41,909 bases of DNA from Planctomycetota bacterium (lineage in GTDB: Bacteria; Planctomycetota; UBA1135; UBA2386). The stretch is taken from NCBI GenBank assembly GCA_020848735.1, contig JADLHO010000205.1, positions 1 through 41,909 of the forward strand, in the 5' to 3' direction. Shown here piece by piece: positions 16,641-25,734 of this stretch. The translations under genes were made by a program, and so were the position numbers. The number at the start of each line of letters is the position of its first letter. The stretch's first letter is position 1. The notes beneath the pieces were generated by a model, which saw only the letters and a list, made by a program, of their open reading frames with translations, was not told the origin of the DNA and made no database searches.

Positions 16641-18044
16641 TCAGGATCGACCTTCGAGGCAGGCCCGCGTGAATGCCGCGAAGTCCGTGACGTCGCCCGG
16701 GGCGGGATCCGCCGCGGCACCGTCGATCCAGACGAAACCGTCGCCGCGGTGCTCGCCCGTGCGCCCCGTGGCGAGACGGGCCTCGATGCGGCCGAGGCGT
16801 GCGCTCTGCAATGCCGTCGCGGGCGCCTGCCTGGCCCAGAGCACCACGAGGTCCGGCAGGTTCGCCGCCCGCGGACCGGGCCAGAGCGCCGCCGGCGCCA
16901 CGACGTCGCGCACGACGGGCTCCCCGCTCCCGGCATCGCGCAGTTCGAGGAAGCAGCGCTTCAGCTCGTCGATGCCCGTCGGATCGAGCACGCGCAGATA
17001 GCCCTCGCCGCTCATCGGCAGCGCGAAGGCCACGTCCTGTTCCCAGTCGACGCCGCCGAGCAACGCGCGCTGCACCACGAAGTCCCGCACCCCCGCGGGC
17101 AGCGCCTTCGCCAGCAGGTACTGCACCTGGCCGGGGATGGCCGCGCGCAGCCAGGCCATCGGACCCGCCGCCTTCGGCGCGGGCGTGCTCGCGGCCGGAC
17201 CCTCGCCGCGTCGCGTCGCGTGGAAGCGCGCGAGCACCGGCAGCACCATGTGCTCCTGCGTGAGGTTCGGTCCGGTGCCGTGCGTCGAGAAGAGGACGAT
17301 GCGCGCGCCCTGCGCGGCCGGCGAATCGAGCAGCTGCCCGATGGCCGCATCGACCGCCGCGTAGACGTCGAGCAGAGCCTCGCCCGGCGCCTCGTCGCGC
17401 CCGCGCCAGAGCACGTGCCCGGCTCGATGCAGCTCGGCGAACACCGCGATGAAGAGCTCGGGTTCCGTCGACTCGAGCAGCCAGCGCGCGAGCTCCGCCT
17501 TGCGCGCCGCTCCGGCGACCAGCCGCCGGCGGATCGCCTCGAGACGAGCCGGCGGTGATTCGACCGGCACGTCCTGCCCCATCGGGTGCCGGCCGAAGCG
17601 GCGCAGGATCTCGCGCGCGAGCGCGGGCTGGTTGCTCGCGAAGGGGCCGAGGCACTCCTGGGACCCCCAATTGACGACCTCGACGCCCGCGGCCATGCGA
17701 CTCGGCAGGCTGAAGGGGACGTCGAGCGTCGTGACGCGCACGCCGCGGCGCGCGAGCTCGTACCAGAAAGGCTCGAAGTCGAGCCAGCTCTCGTCGACGC
17801 GGCGCAGTCGCCGGCCCGCCGCGTCCCACTGCATCGGGTAGTAGATGCCGTGGTCGCCGGGCCCCTCGCCCGTCGCGAAGCTCGGCCAGACCGCGGAGCT
17901 CAGGATCTCGCCCGGCGAGCGCAGCGCGCGGGGCTGGCTGCGCTCGAAGCACGCGCGCAGGCGCGGCAGGCGCGCGAGGTTCGCGCGCACGACGGCGAGG
18001 TCGGCGGCATCGAGTCCGACGAGCAGGACGCGGCGACGGGTCAT
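16641..18044 (-). CDS. Alkaline-phosphatase-superfamily phosphodiesterase-like protein
   Basis: A 467-residue protein from the ATG at 18042-18044 ([15 protein letters not shown]). The first strand and Asp12 match the metal-binding Asp of type I phosphodiesterase/nucleotide pyrophosphatases. [21 protein letters not shown] (about 48-68) is where the nucleophile Thr/Ser and the conserved TG-x3-P-x2-HG pattern lie. [19 protein letters not shown] and [11 protein letters not shown] supply the later metal-binding Asp and His residues. The family hydrolyses phosphoesters or phosphodiesters, sometimes sugar-nucleotide or lipid-linked ones; the substrate cannot be told. It shares a transcript with the GMC enzyme downstream and diverges from the dehydrogenase gene at 18127. 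Confidence 0.75.
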   Translation of the reverse strand: MTRRRVLLVGLDAADLAVVRANLARLPRLRACFERSQPRALRSPGEILSSAVWPSFATGEGPGDHGIYYPMQWDAAGRRLRRVDESWLDFEPFWYELARRGVRVTTLDVPFSLPSRMAAGVEVVNWGSQECLGPFASNQPALAREILRRFGRHPMGQDVPVESPPARLEAIRRRLVAGAARKAELARWLLESTEPELFIAVFAELHRAGHVLWRGRDEAPGEALLDVYAAVDAAIGQLLDSPAAQGARIVLFSTHGTGPNLTQEHMVLPVLARFHATRRGEGPAASTPAPKAAGPMAWLRAAIPGQVQYLLAKALPAGVRDFVVQRALLGGVDWEQDVAFALPMSGEGYLRVLDPTGIDELKRCFLELRDAGSGEPVVRDVVAPAALWPGPRAANLPDLVVLWARQAPATALQSARLGRIEARLATGRTGEHRGDGFVWIDGAAADPAPGDVTDFAAFTRACLEGRS

Positions 18045-18126
18045 GGCGGTGAGCGCGCGGGAGCAATCCGCACGTGCCGGCGGGATTTCGTCGCGATCCG
18101 GACCTGCGGCTATCGTCCGTCCCGCT

Positions 18127-19173
18127 TTGACCCACGTCCTCTCGCAACCCTGTTGGCGCGTCGTCGCGCCCGGCACCCTGGAGCGCGGGACCGTCGGCGC
18201 CGCTCCGTCGCCCGGTCCCGGCGAGCTGCGCCTGCGCGTGCTGCGCGTCGGCTACTGCGGCTCGGACCTCGCGAGCTACCGCGGCGGGAACCCGCTGGTG
18301 GGCTACCCCCGCATCCCCGGCCACGAGATCGCCGCCGAGATCGAGGCGATCGGCGACGCGGTGCCCGCGATCTGGCAGCCCGGTGCGCGCGTGACGGTGA
18401 ACCCCTACTCGGCGTGCGGCGCGTGTGCCGCGTGCCGGCGCGGGCGCGGCCACGCGTGCCGGCAGAACCAGACGCTCGGCGTGCAGCGCGACGGCGCACT
18501 CCGCGAGACCCTGCTCGTTCCCCACGAGAAGCTCATCGCGGCCGAGGGGCTCGACGAACTGCGCCTCGCCATGGTCGAGCCGCTCTCCGTCGGCGGGCAC
18601 GCCACGCGCCGCTGCGGCGTCGCACCGGGCGACGTGGTCCTGATCCTCGGCTGCGGCGCCGTCGGGCTCGGCGCGGTGCTCGGTGCGGCGCGACGCGGCG
18701 CGACGGTCGTCGCGGCCGATGTCGACGAGGCCAAGCTCGCCCACGCGCGGTCGCTCGGCGCCCATTCGTTGCTCGTCGCGCGCGACGACGGGGTCGTGCG
18801 CGAGTTCGCGCGCACGCTCTGCGGCGGCGAGGGCCCGGACGTCGTGATCGAGGCCGTGGGGCGTCCCGAGACCTACCGACTCGCCCTCGACTGCGTGGCC
18901 TTCACCGGCCGCGTCGGCTGCATCGGCTACTGCAAGGAAGACGTGCCGCTGACCACACGCCTCATCGTGCAGAAGGAACTCGACGTCCTCGGCTCGCGCA
19001 ACGCGGAGCGCGCGGACCTCGAGGCCGTCGCCACCGCGCTGCGCGATCCCTCGCTCCCGGTCGAACGACTCGTCAGCGCGACCGTCGGCTTCGACGACGC
19101 CGGCCGCGCGCTCGAGGCGTGGGCGAAAGCGCCGGGCGAGTTCTGCAAGATCCACGTGACGCTCCCGCGATGA
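18127..19173 (+). CDS. Zinc-dependent sugar-acid/polyol dehydrogenase (LgoD-like)
   Basis: A 348-residue medium-chain dehydrogenase. I set the start at TTG 18127 because it gives the normal family length and start; the open frame goes further up but lacks domain sequence. Catalytic Zn ligands are Cys44 and His66-Glu67; structural Zn ligands are Cys97, 100, 103 and 111. The Rossmann motif GCGAVGLG is at about 174-181. [17 protein letters not shown] resembles L-galactonate 5-dehydrogenase and related hexonate dehydrogenases. Its stop overlaps the ATG of a tagaturonate epimerase gene, whose substrate (D-tagaturonate) is the product of L-galactonate oxidation. That context is the main support for the substrate guess. 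Confidence 0.72.
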   Translation: MTHVLSQPCWRVVAPGTLERGTVGAAPSPGPGELRLRVLRVGYCGSDLASYRGGNPLVGYPRIPGHEIAAEIEAIGDAVPAIWQPGARVTVNPYSACGACAACRRGRGHACRQNQTLGVQRDGALRETLLVPHEKLIAAEGLDELRLAMVEPLSVGGHATRRCGVAPGDVVLILGCGAVGLGAVLGAARRGATVVAADVDEAKLAHARSLGAHSLLVARDDGVVREFARTLCGGEGPDVVIEAVGRPETYRLALDCVAFTGRVGCIGYCKEDVPLTTRLIVQKELDVLGSRNAERADLEAVATALRDPSLPVERLVSATVGFDDAGRALEAWAKAPGEFCKIHVTLPR

Positions 19174-20429
19174 GCATGGAACTCCCGCGCTTCAGCTTCG
19201 GCATCGGTGATCGGTTCGGACACGAAGGCGAGGCCCAGCTCGCCGCCTTCGAGGCCCTCGCGGACGAAGGCGTCGTCGTCACGCCGGTCTGGAACAAGTC
19301 GAACCGTGAACACCGCATCTGCGGCACGCGGCCGGAGTCGGTGCGCGCCGAGGCGGAGGCCGCGGTGCAGGCCCGAGGCTGGCGACATGGCTGCTTCGTC
19401 GACGCGGACCACGTCGGGCTCGCGACGCTCGAGCCGTTCCTCGCGTCGAGCGACTTCTTCACGATCGACGTCGCCGACGCGATGGGACAGCCCGTCGCGG
19501 AAGCCGAGGCCGAGGCCTTCGCGATGCGTCACGCGGAGCGCGATGGATGGCTCCGCGTGCCGGGGCTCGTCGACCCGCTCGCTGCCGATCGCGAGGTCGC
19601 GCTGCGCGTCGCGCGCAAGTCGCTCGCGGCCGTGCGCGAGGCCGGTCGCATCTTCCGGCGCATCGCCGAGCACAAGGGCGAGGGGGGCTTCGTCGCCGAG
19701 GTCTCGATGGACGAGACCGACGCCCCGCAGACCCCGATCGAGCTCTGGTTCATCCTGCGCGGCCTGGCCGAGGAGGGCGTGCGCGTGCAGACGATCGCGC
19801 CGCGCTTCTCCGGCGCCTTCCACAAGGGCGTCGACTACGTCGGTGATCCCGCGCGCTTCGAGGCCGAGTTCGAGGCCGATACGAGGATCGCCCGTCACGC
19901 GGCGAGCTCACTCGGCCTGCCGCGTTCGCTCAAGCTCAGCGTTCACTCCGGCAGCGACAAGTTCGCGCTCTATCCACGCATCCGCAGCGTGCTCGCGCGC
20001 ACGGGTGCGGGCGTGCACGTGAAGACGGCGGGCACCACGTGGCTCGAGGAGCTCATCGGCCTCGCGGAGGCGGGCGGTGACGGCCTCGAGCTGTGCATGG
20101 AGTTCTGGCGCGGCGCCCTCGCGCGGATCGACGAACTCTGCGCACCCTATGCGAACGTCGTCGCGATCGACCGCGGCGGCCTGCCGTCCGTCGAGGAACT
20201 CGCGCGCTGGGACGGTGAGCGCTTCGCGCGCGCCCTGCGCCACGAGCCCCGCTGCCTCGAGTACGACCGCGACCTGCGCCAGCTCCTGCACGTCTCGTTC
20301 AAGCTCGCCGCGGAAGCCGGGCCGCGCTTCACCGCCGCGTTGGTGCGACACCGCGCGACGATCGCGCCGAACGTGACGCACAACCTGCTCGTGCGTCACC
20401 TGCGGCCGCTCTTCGCCGGCCTGCGTTGA
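19170..20429 (+). CDS. uxaE: Tagaturonate epimerase (UxaE-like)
   Basis: A 419-residue protein from the ATG at 19170, overlapping the dehydrogenase stop by 4 nt (ATGA). It matches the UxaE family, which interconverts D-tagaturonate and D-fructuronate in hexuronate breakdown: [13 protein letters not shown] at the start, [10 protein letters not shown] (about 72-81), [16 protein letters not shown] (176-191) and the very typical [13 protein letters not shown] (about 254-266). The paired dehydrogenase would make tagaturonate from L-galactonate, and this enzyme would lead to fructuronate and then to the D-mannonate branch. A related epimerase on other keto sugars is possible. The family call is firm; the exact substrate is inferred. 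Confidence 0.8.
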   Translation: MSMELPRFSFGIGDRFGHEGEAQLAAFEALADEGVVVTPVWNKSNREHRICGTRPESVRAEAEAAVQARGWRHGCFVDADHVGLATLEPFLASSDFFTIDVADAMGQPVAEAEAEAFAMRHAERDGWLRVPGLVDPLAADREVALRVARKSLAAVREAGRIFRRIAEHKGEGGFVAEVSMDETDAPQTPIELWFILRGLAEEGVRVQTIAPRFSGAFHKGVDYVGDPARFEAEFEADTRIARHAASSLGLPRSLKLSVHSGSDKFALYPRIRSVLARTGAGVHVKTAGTTWLEELIGLAEAGGDGLELCMEFWRGALARIDELCAPYANVVAIDRGGLPSVEELARWDGERFARALRHEPRCLEYDRDLRQLLHVSFKLAAEAGPRFTAALVRHRATIAPNVTHNLLVRHLRPLFAGLR

Positions 20430-20460
20430 TCGCCGCGCGACGGCCACCTCGCCGCCGCGG

Positions 20461-21540
20461 TCAGATCCCGTGGGCCTTCAGCCAGTCCTCGATGCGTCCG
20501 CGCTCGTCGGCAGGTGGCGAGAGCGAGAGGGCGCGTTCGAGGAGCACGCGGGCCTCGGTGATCTCCTGCGCCGCGGCGTGGCTCGCGGCGAGCTCGAGCA
20601 GCGACGCGAGGTGGCGCGGGTCGAGGGACAGGGCCTCCCGCCAGGCGGCGCGCGCCTCGGCATCGCGACCGGCGCGCGCGAACGCGACGCCCCGCCCGAA
20701 CGCGGGCTCGGGCGAGGCCGGGTCGAGCCGTGCCGCCCGGTCGTACAGCGCGAGGATGGGCGCGCAGGTCTCGTCGTCGATGCGCTCTGGTAGGAGCAGG
20801 AGCATCGCCCAGGCCTCGCCGAGCAGGGGCTCCTCGTCGGTCGGCGACAGGGCGGCGTTCAGATGGAAGGCATCGCGCGCGGCCGTGGCGTGGCGACGGC
20901 GTTCGTCGCGGTCGAAGGTCGCGGCGGCGAGGCGCGCGTGGCACTGGGCGAGCCGCCAGACGCTGTCGACGTCGGCTGCCGCGAGCGCGACGCGGCGCGA
21001 GAGCAGCGGGATCGCCGCGCGTTCGTCGCCGAGGTCGAAACGCACGCGGCCACCGAGTTCGAGGAGCGCCTGGTCGTCGGGATTCGCGGCCAGCCCCTCG
21101 TCGACGCGCAGCGCGGCGGCGGAGAGATGTCCGTCGGCGACGAGGTACTCCGCGTGGAGGAGCGCGACGAGCGGGTCGGCGGGAGCGATCGCGCTCGCAC
21201 GGCGGAGCTCGCCCTCCGCGAGGCGGTACTCGTCGAGCGCCGGCGGGGTGGACTCGCGGGCGGTCGCGAGCCGGCACCGCCCCAGCACGGCCAGGGCGCG
21301 CGCGTGCCGGGGATCGATCTCGAGCACCCGTTGCACCGCGGCCTTGGCCTCGACGACGCGCGACGCCGCGAGCGCGGTGCGCGCCTCCGCCACCTGGGAA
21401 TCGAGTTCGGCACGCCGCGCGGGATCGACCTCGCGCGCACCGGCCAGGTTCCGCTCGAGCTCCGCGGGGTCGGGCACGGGCCCGGCGCAGGCGACCAGGA
21501 GCAGTCCGATCCACGGCAGGGCGGGCTTCACGCGGCGCAT
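20461..21540 (-). CDS. TPR-repeat lipoprotein
   Basis: A 359-residue protein. A short basic N-terminus and the hydrophobic stretch ALPWIGLLLVAC end in a lipobox (LVAC) with Cys18, so it should be lipid-anchored after cleavage. Residues about 45-355 are mainly helix-pair repeats of the tetratricopeptide kind, for example AAVQRVLEIDPRHARALAVL and ALYDRAARLDPASPEPAFGR, with the usual Pro at the helix end. TPR lipoproteins act as scaffolds at the outer membrane or periplasm. It lies divergent from the cysteine-synthase-like gene, with 90 nt between, and convergent with uxaE. No partner is evident. Confidence 0.8.
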   Translation of the reverse strand: MRRVKPALPWIGLLLVACAGPVPDPAELERNLAGAREVDPARRAELDSQVAEARTALAASRVVEAKAAVQRVLEIDPRHARALAVLGRCRLATARESTPPALDEYRLAEGELRRASAIAPADPLVALLHAEYLVADGHLSAAALRVDEGLAANPDDQALLELGGRVRFDLGDERAAIPLLSRRVALAAADVDSVWRLAQCHARLAAATFDRDERRRHATAARDAFHLNAALSPTDEEPLLGEAWAMLLLLPERIDDETCAPILALYDRAARLDPASPEPAFGRGVAFARAGRDAEARAAWREALSLDPRHLASLLELAASHAAAQEITEARVLLERALSLSPPADERGRIEDWLKAHGI

Positions 21541-21630
21541 CGCGGAGCATCGGACGCAGCGCGACGCGCGCGGGCAAGTGCGGCTTCACGTCGCGCTGGA
21601 CCGGCGCGGCGCGCAGCTATCATCGCGCGG

Positions 21631-22572
21631 ATGCCGCGCATCGCTCGCGACGTCACCTGGCTCGTCGGCCGCACGCCGCTGGTCGCTCTCGACCGGCTCG
21701 AGCCCGGTCTGCCGGGGCGGCTCGTGGCGAAGCTCGAGGCGCGCAATCCCAGCGCGTCGAACAAGGACCGCGCCGCGCTCGCGATGATCGAGCACGCCGA
21801 ACGCAGCGGTGCGCTGAGTCCCGACACGACCCTCATCGAGTGCAGCGCGGGTGACCTCGGCCTCGCTCTCGCATCGATCTGCGCCGTGCGCGGTTACCGT
21901 CTCGTGCTCACGATGCCGGCGAACAGCCCGGCCGGCCGCACGAACCTGCTGCGCTCCCTGGGTGCCGAACTGGTGCTGACCGAGCCGTCGTTGGGGATGC
22001 GCGGCGCGATGCTCAAGGCCGACGAACTCCAGCGCGTCATCCAGCCGAGCCTGATCCTGCAGCCCTTCTCGAACACCGCGAACGCTCGCGCCCATGCCCG
22101 CGGCACGGCCCGCGAGATCTGGGAGGACAGCGACGGGACGGTCCACACGGTGGTGTGCCCGGTGGGTTCGGGCGGCACCGCGGCGGGCTGCGCCGCGTTC
22201 TTCCGGGAGACCGCGCCGCAGGTGCGCATCGTCGGCGTGGAGCCCCGGCGCTCCGCGGTCCTTTGCGGCGGTGCACCGGGGGCGCACGACATCGTCGGCA
22301 TCGGCGCGGGATTCGTGCCGGGGATCCTCGCGGCGAAGGACCTGCACGAGGTGATCGCCGTCGACGAGAGCGAGGCCTTCGCCGCCGTGCGCGGCCTCGC
22401 TCGACGCGAGGGCATCCTCGCGGGGCCGGCGTCGGGAGCGGTCGCACACGCGGCACTGGCCGTCGCGCGGCGCCGCGAACTCGGCGGCAGGCTCGTGGTC
22501 GCGATCCTCCCCGACCACGGCGAGCGGTTCGGCGAACACGCGTGCCACGGCGCGCGGACGGAGACGACCTGA
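21631..22572 (+). CDS. Divergent PLP-dependent cysteine-synthase-like protein
   Basis: A 313-residue fold-type II PLP protein. The start MPRIARDVTWLVGRTPLVAL and Lys45 (ASNKDRAAL, normally GSxKDR) give the Schiff-base lysine, and GSGGTAAG with ILAGPASGA gives phosphate and ring contacts. The substrate loop differs from CysK: TSGNTG is replaced by CSAGDLG (71-77), so the usual Asn is Asp and two other residues changed. It may be a cysteine or cystathionine synthase with other substrate preference, or a regulatory relative. It overlaps the MoxR gene by one base (TGATG), so the two are tightly coupled. Alternatives include a threonine dehydratase-like enzyme. Confidence 0.72.
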   Translation: MPRIARDVTWLVGRTPLVALDRLEPGLPGRLVAKLEARNPSASNKDRAALAMIEHAERSGALSPDTTLIECSAGDLGLALASICAVRGYRLVLTMPANSPAGRTNLLRSLGAELVLTEPSLGMRGAMLKADELQRVIQPSLILQPFSNTANARAHARGTAREIWEDSDGTVHTVVCPVGSGGTAAGCAAFFRETAPQVRIVGVEPRRSAVLCGGAPGAHDIVGIGAGFVPGILAAKDLHEVIAVDESEAFAAVRGLARREGILAGPASGAVAHAALAVARRRELGGRLVVAILPDHGERFGEHACHGARTETT

Positions 22573-23579
22573 TGCGAACAAGCGACGACGGCAGGGCGCT
22601 CGCCGCCAAGGTGGAGGACTTCGCGCGGCGCGCCGCCGCGCTCCGCGAGCAGATCGCACGCCTCGTGATCGGCCAGGACTCGCTGATCGCAGAGCTCTGC
22701 GTCGGCGTCCTCGCGGGGGGCCACGTCCTCCTCGAGGGTCTGCCCGGACTCGGCAAGACGAGGCTCGCGCACGCGCTCGCCGCGGGACTCGGCCTGCGCT
22801 TCTCGCGCATCCAGTTCACGCCGGACCTGATGCCCGCGGACGTCACCGGCACGCGCATCGTCGAACAGGACGAGCGCGGGCTGAGCTTCCGCTTCCAGCA
22901 CGGGCCGCTCTTCGCGAACTTCGTGCTGGCCGACGAGATCAACCGCGCGACGCCGAAGACGCAGTCCGCATTGCTCGAGGCGATGCAGGAGGGCAGCGTC
23001 ACCGTGGGCGAGCGCACGCACGAGCTGCCGCGGCCGTTCTGCGTCGTGGCGACCCAGAACCCGATCGAACTGGAAGGCACCTTCCCGCTGCCCGAGGCGC
23101 AGCTCGACCGTTTCCTCTTCAAGCTCGAGGTGCAGCGGCCGTCGGTCGCGGATCTCGTCCGCATCCTCACGGCGACGACCGGGGTCGACGAGATCCAGCT
23201 CGAGCCCGTGCTCTCGGCGACGCAGCTCCTCGAGCTGCAGGGCACCGCGCGCCGCATCCTCTGCGGCGAGCATCTGCTCCGCTTCGTCGCCGAGCTGATC
23301 CGCGCCACCGATCCGAGCGACGCCGAGGCCGGCGAGTCGACGCGGGGCAACGTGCGCTTCGGGGCGAGTCCGCGCGCCGCGCAGGCCATCGTGCTGGGCG
23401 CCAAGGTGCGCGCCCTGCTCGACGCGCGGCCCGTGGTCGAGAAGCGGGACATCGAGGCCTGTGCGCTCGCGGCGCTGCGCCACCGCGTCCAGCTCTCCTT
23501 CGAGGCGACGGCGGAGGATCGCCGCGTGGAGGAGCTGCTGCCCGAATGGCTGGACCTGGCCCGACGACGCGCGAAGTGA
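22572..23579 (+). CDS. MoxR-family AAA+ ATPase
   Basis: A 335-residue protein from the ATG at 22572. Walker A GLPGLGKT (about residues 57-64), Walker B VLADEIN (about 116-122) and the sensor region VVATQNPIELEGTFPLPEAQ with an Arg finger later are all MoxR features. MoxR ATPases remodel or help metal insertion into vWA/DUF58 partner proteins, which usually sit next door. No such partner is visible here: the next gene runs in the other direction, and the preceding one encodes the cysteine-synthase-like protein, with which it overlaps by one base. A functional link between the two is suggested by the coupling only. Confidence 0.88.
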   Translation: MRTSDDGRALAAKVEDFARRAAALREQIARLVIGQDSLIAELCVGVLAGGHVLLEGLPGLGKTRLAHALAAGLGLRFSRIQFTPDLMPADVTGTRIVEQDERGLSFRFQHGPLFANFVLADEINRATPKTQSALLEAMQEGSVTVGERTHELPRPFCVVATQNPIELEGTFPLPEAQLDRFLFKLEVQRPSVADLVRILTATTGVDEIQLEPVLSATQLLELQGTARRILCGEHLLRFVAELIRATDPSDAEAGESTRGNVRFGASPRAAQAIVLGAKVRALLDARPVVEKRDIEACALAALRHRVQLSFEATAEDRRVEELLPEWLDLARRRAK

Positions 23580-23588
23580 CGCGCGCGC

Positions 23589-24047
23589 TCAGACCTCGAC
23601 GGGTTCGAAGCGGATCCGCTCGCCGACGCGGCGGGCGAAGAAGCCCTGCACGAGGTCGAGACCGGTGACACGGCGGGCATAGGCGGCGGCCCGCACGAGG
23701 TCCGCGCGCTGCACGAGTTCGAGGCGGCGGTCCCGCAGCTCCAGGCGCTCCGTGTAGAAGGCGCAGTTGTCGTGCGCGATCAGCACGAGCCGCTCGAGGC
23801 CGTGCACGCGGACGAGGAAGTCGAGCTCGTCGACGACGCCCTTCTCCTCGAGGTGGACCTGCGGGTGACCCGCCAGACAGGCGGGGCCACCGGGCAACGC
23901 CACGCGGTCGTAGCGCGGCAGGTTGAGACCGTTCTGGAGGAAGTCGTCGAACTGCTCACCGACACGGCCGTCCGAGCAATAGATGGACGCCGCGTGGATG
24001 CGCGCGGGCTGGTAGATGACCGAACTCTCGTACGTGTGGTCGGGCAC
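23589..24047 (-). CDS. Small beta-carbonic-anhydrase-like protein
   Basis: I set the start at GTG 24045-24047 (152 residues) because the family core begins soon after; an ATG at 24116 would add 23 residues of low-complexity sequence. Cys24-Ser-Asp26-Gly-Arg28 copies the CxDxR motif and His92-Asp-Asn-Cys95 copies the HxxC of beta-carbonic anhydrases, so the Zn ligands and the Asp-Arg dyad are in place. The protein is shorter than typical beta-CAs (about 200 residues) and has GGPA in place of the usual N-terminal helices. It could hydrate CO2 or be a divergent member with other chemistry. It is divergent from the glycosyltransferase gene. Confidence 0.62.
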   Translation of the reverse strand: MPDHTYESSVIYQPARIHAASIYCSDGRVGEQFDDFLQNGLNLPRYDRVALPGGPACLAGHPQVHLEEKGVVDELDFLVRVHGLERLVLIAHDNCAFYTERLELRDRRLELVQRADLVRAAAYARRVTGLDLVQGFFARRVGERIRFEPVEV

Positions 24048-24157
24048 GGGGCGCAGAGTAGTCCATCGCGGGCGCCCGCCAACGCCCCCGGTCCCGAACT
24101 TCGACAGCGGCCGCACTGGATCGGCGCCGCCGTCGAGCTACGACTTCGCGCACCGCG

Positions 24158-25288
24158 ATGGACAGCGCCCAAGGCCCCCTCCACGTTGCGATCGGCGTCC
24201 TCGCCGGGGTCACCGGCGGTCCTGCGACCTACGGCCGTCGCCTCGTCGAGTCGCTCGGCGAGCTCGTCGCGACCGACGGCATCCCCCTGCGGGTGACGGT
24301 CCTGACCGACCGGCCGCGGCTCTTCGCGGCGACGCGTGCGGAACTCGTGGAGCTGCCGATGCGGGGCGGACTCGATCGCCTGCGCTGGCAGCACGTCGCG
24401 CTCCCGCGCGCGATCGCGCGGATCGCGCCCGACGTGTACCACGACACGAAGAACGCCTTGCCCCGAGGTCTGCGCGTGCCGGGCGTCGTGACGGTGCACG
24501 ATCTCGCCTACCACGTCGTCCCGGAGACCTTCGGCTTCTGGTCGCGGCTCTTCCTCGCGCGGGCGACGGCGGATGCCGTGCGCCGCGCACGGGTCGTGAT
24601 CGTGCCCTCGCAGGCCACGGCGCGCGATGTCGAGCGCTGGTACCCTCACGCGCGGCAGAAGCTCGCGGTCGTGCTCCACGGCATCACGCCGCCGCGCGCG
24701 CTCGATGCGGCGGCCGTGCAGGCGACTCGGGCGCGATGGGGTCTTCCGGAGCGCTACGTGCTGCACGTCGGCACGCTGCAGGCGCGCAAGAACGTCGACC
24801 TCGTCGTGCGTGCGGTGCGAGGGCTGCGCGAGTCCCACCCGGATCTCCGCGCCGTGATCGTGGGTCGTCGGGGTTGGCTCGCGGAGCGTGCGATCGCCGA
24901 GATCGAGCGCGACGACACCGCGAAGTGGCTCGGCGTGGTCGAGGACGACGACCTGGCGGCGATCTACCGCGCGGCGACGTGTTTCGTATCGCCGTCGGCG
25001 TACGAGGGCTTCGGGTTCACGGTCGCCGATGCACTCGCGTCGGGCGTGCCGACCGTCATCGCGGATGTCAGCTCGCTGCCTGAGCTGTGCGCGGATGCGG
25101 CGCTGCGATTGGCGGCTCTGGAGGTTCCCGCGATCGAAGCCGCGATCCGACGCGTGCTCGACGAACGCGATCTCGCGATGCGACTGCATCGGGCGGGACC
25201 GGAACGCGCGGCAGCACTCTCCTGGCGGAACGCCGCACTCGGGCATCTCGCGGCGTATCGCCGCGCGCTCGACACGGCGCGCGCGTGA
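24158..25288 (+). CDS. Glycosyltransferase family 4 (GT-B)
   Basis: A 376-residue GT-B protein. The N-terminal domain has GGPATYGRRLVESLGEL, typical of a retaining GT4 enzyme. The C-terminal domain carries YVLHVGTLQARKNVDLVVRA and CFVSPSAYEGFGFTVADAL, the region that holds the UDP/GDP-sugar site. In the E-x7-E motif the second Glu is Asp here, which is tolerated in some members. It probably transfers a sugar from an activated donor to a surface glycan or lipid, but neither partner is seen nearby. A short GC stem overlaps the stop and TTTTTT at 25311-25316 follows after a gap, so termination there is weak. Confidence 0.85.
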   Translation: MDSAQGPLHVAIGVLAGVTGGPATYGRRLVESLGELVATDGIPLRVTVLTDRPRLFAATRAELVELPMRGGLDRLRWQHVALPRAIARIAPDVYHDTKNALPRGLRVPGVVTVHDLAYHVVPETFGFWSRLFLARATADAVRRARVVIVPSQATARDVERWYPHARQKLAVVLHGITPPRALDAAAVQATRARWGLPERYVLHVGTLQARKNVDLVVRAVRGLRESHPDLRAVIVGRRGWLAERAIAEIERDDTAKWLGVVEDDDLAAIYRAATCFVSPSAYEGFGFTVADALASGVPTVIADVSSLPELCADAALRLAALEVPAIEAAIRRVLDERDLAMRLHRAGPERAAALSWRNAALGHLAAYRRALDTARA

Positions 25289-25344
25289 AGCGCGTCGCTC
25301 TTGTGCCGGGTTTTTTGGTGGGGTCGGAAAGATCGTGACGCCCG

Positions 25345-25559
25345 CACGTCTACTCATCTTGCATGGGACGAGCGATCCCGGTCGCTGGTCTCGGGCAAGC
25401 AGGGACGCACGAGCCACTCCGCGAGGCGTTCCCGGGCTGCTGCCGAAGGTCTCTGATCGCAGGCAGCGGTTCGCGGCGCGTCTCCCCCGGAGAAGACCGG
25501 GATCGAACGCGGGGCCGGAGGTCGGTGATACCGACCTCCGGCCTCATTTTCTCTTCTCG
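25345..25559 (+). ncRNA. Candidate structured non-coding RNA
   Basis: There is no convincing gene between 25289 and 25734, but the sequence folds well on the plus strand. CGATCCCGGTC (25373-25383) is a perfect 11-bp match to GACCGGGATCG (25495-25505). Inside it, CCGCGA (25419-25424) pairs with TCGCGG (25471-25476), and GCTGCC (25439-25444) pairs with GGCAGC (25462-25467). A strong terminator follows at 25513. Nested stems plus a terminator are typical of a stable RNA of about 170-210 nt, such as a 6S-like RNA, but I cannot match it to a named family. The 5' end is a guess. The region could also be a 5' leader for cyaY, although the terminator argues for an own transcript or attenuation. Confidence 0.45.
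25513..25559 (+). terminator. Strong intrinsic terminator
   Basis: GGCCGGAGGTCGGT (25513-25526), loop GAT, and ACCGACCTCCGGCC (25530-25543) form a perfect 14-bp stem. It is followed by TCATTTTCTCTTCTCG, a U-rich tail. On the other strand no T-run follows the stem, so it ends plus-strand transcription. It lies 192 nt before cyaY. Confidence 0.9.
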
Positions 25560-25734
25560 TGCAGCCAGCACGGCCGCACCCAACACGTCTTCAGCACACA
25601 CACGACCGGCAGGGACGCGAGTCGTGCACGAAGCGTCGGACCACGCTTGGTGGTCGGAGTCGCCGACCGCGTTCCCGAGCCGAGACAGGAAACTCGCCTG
25701 GGTCGTGCGTCTCGCGCGGTCTAATCCCGCCGCC

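Noticed and set aside
25430..25470. Resemblance to the SRP RNA core on the minus strand (TCAG and AGCAGCC)
   Set aside because: The GGAA tetraloop and symmetric loop are missing, and the terminator works only on the plus strand.
25490..25512. GTTCGATCCC on the minus strand as a tRNA T-arm
   Set aside because: The flanking bases cannot form the 5-bp T stem, and no acceptor or anticodon arms fit.
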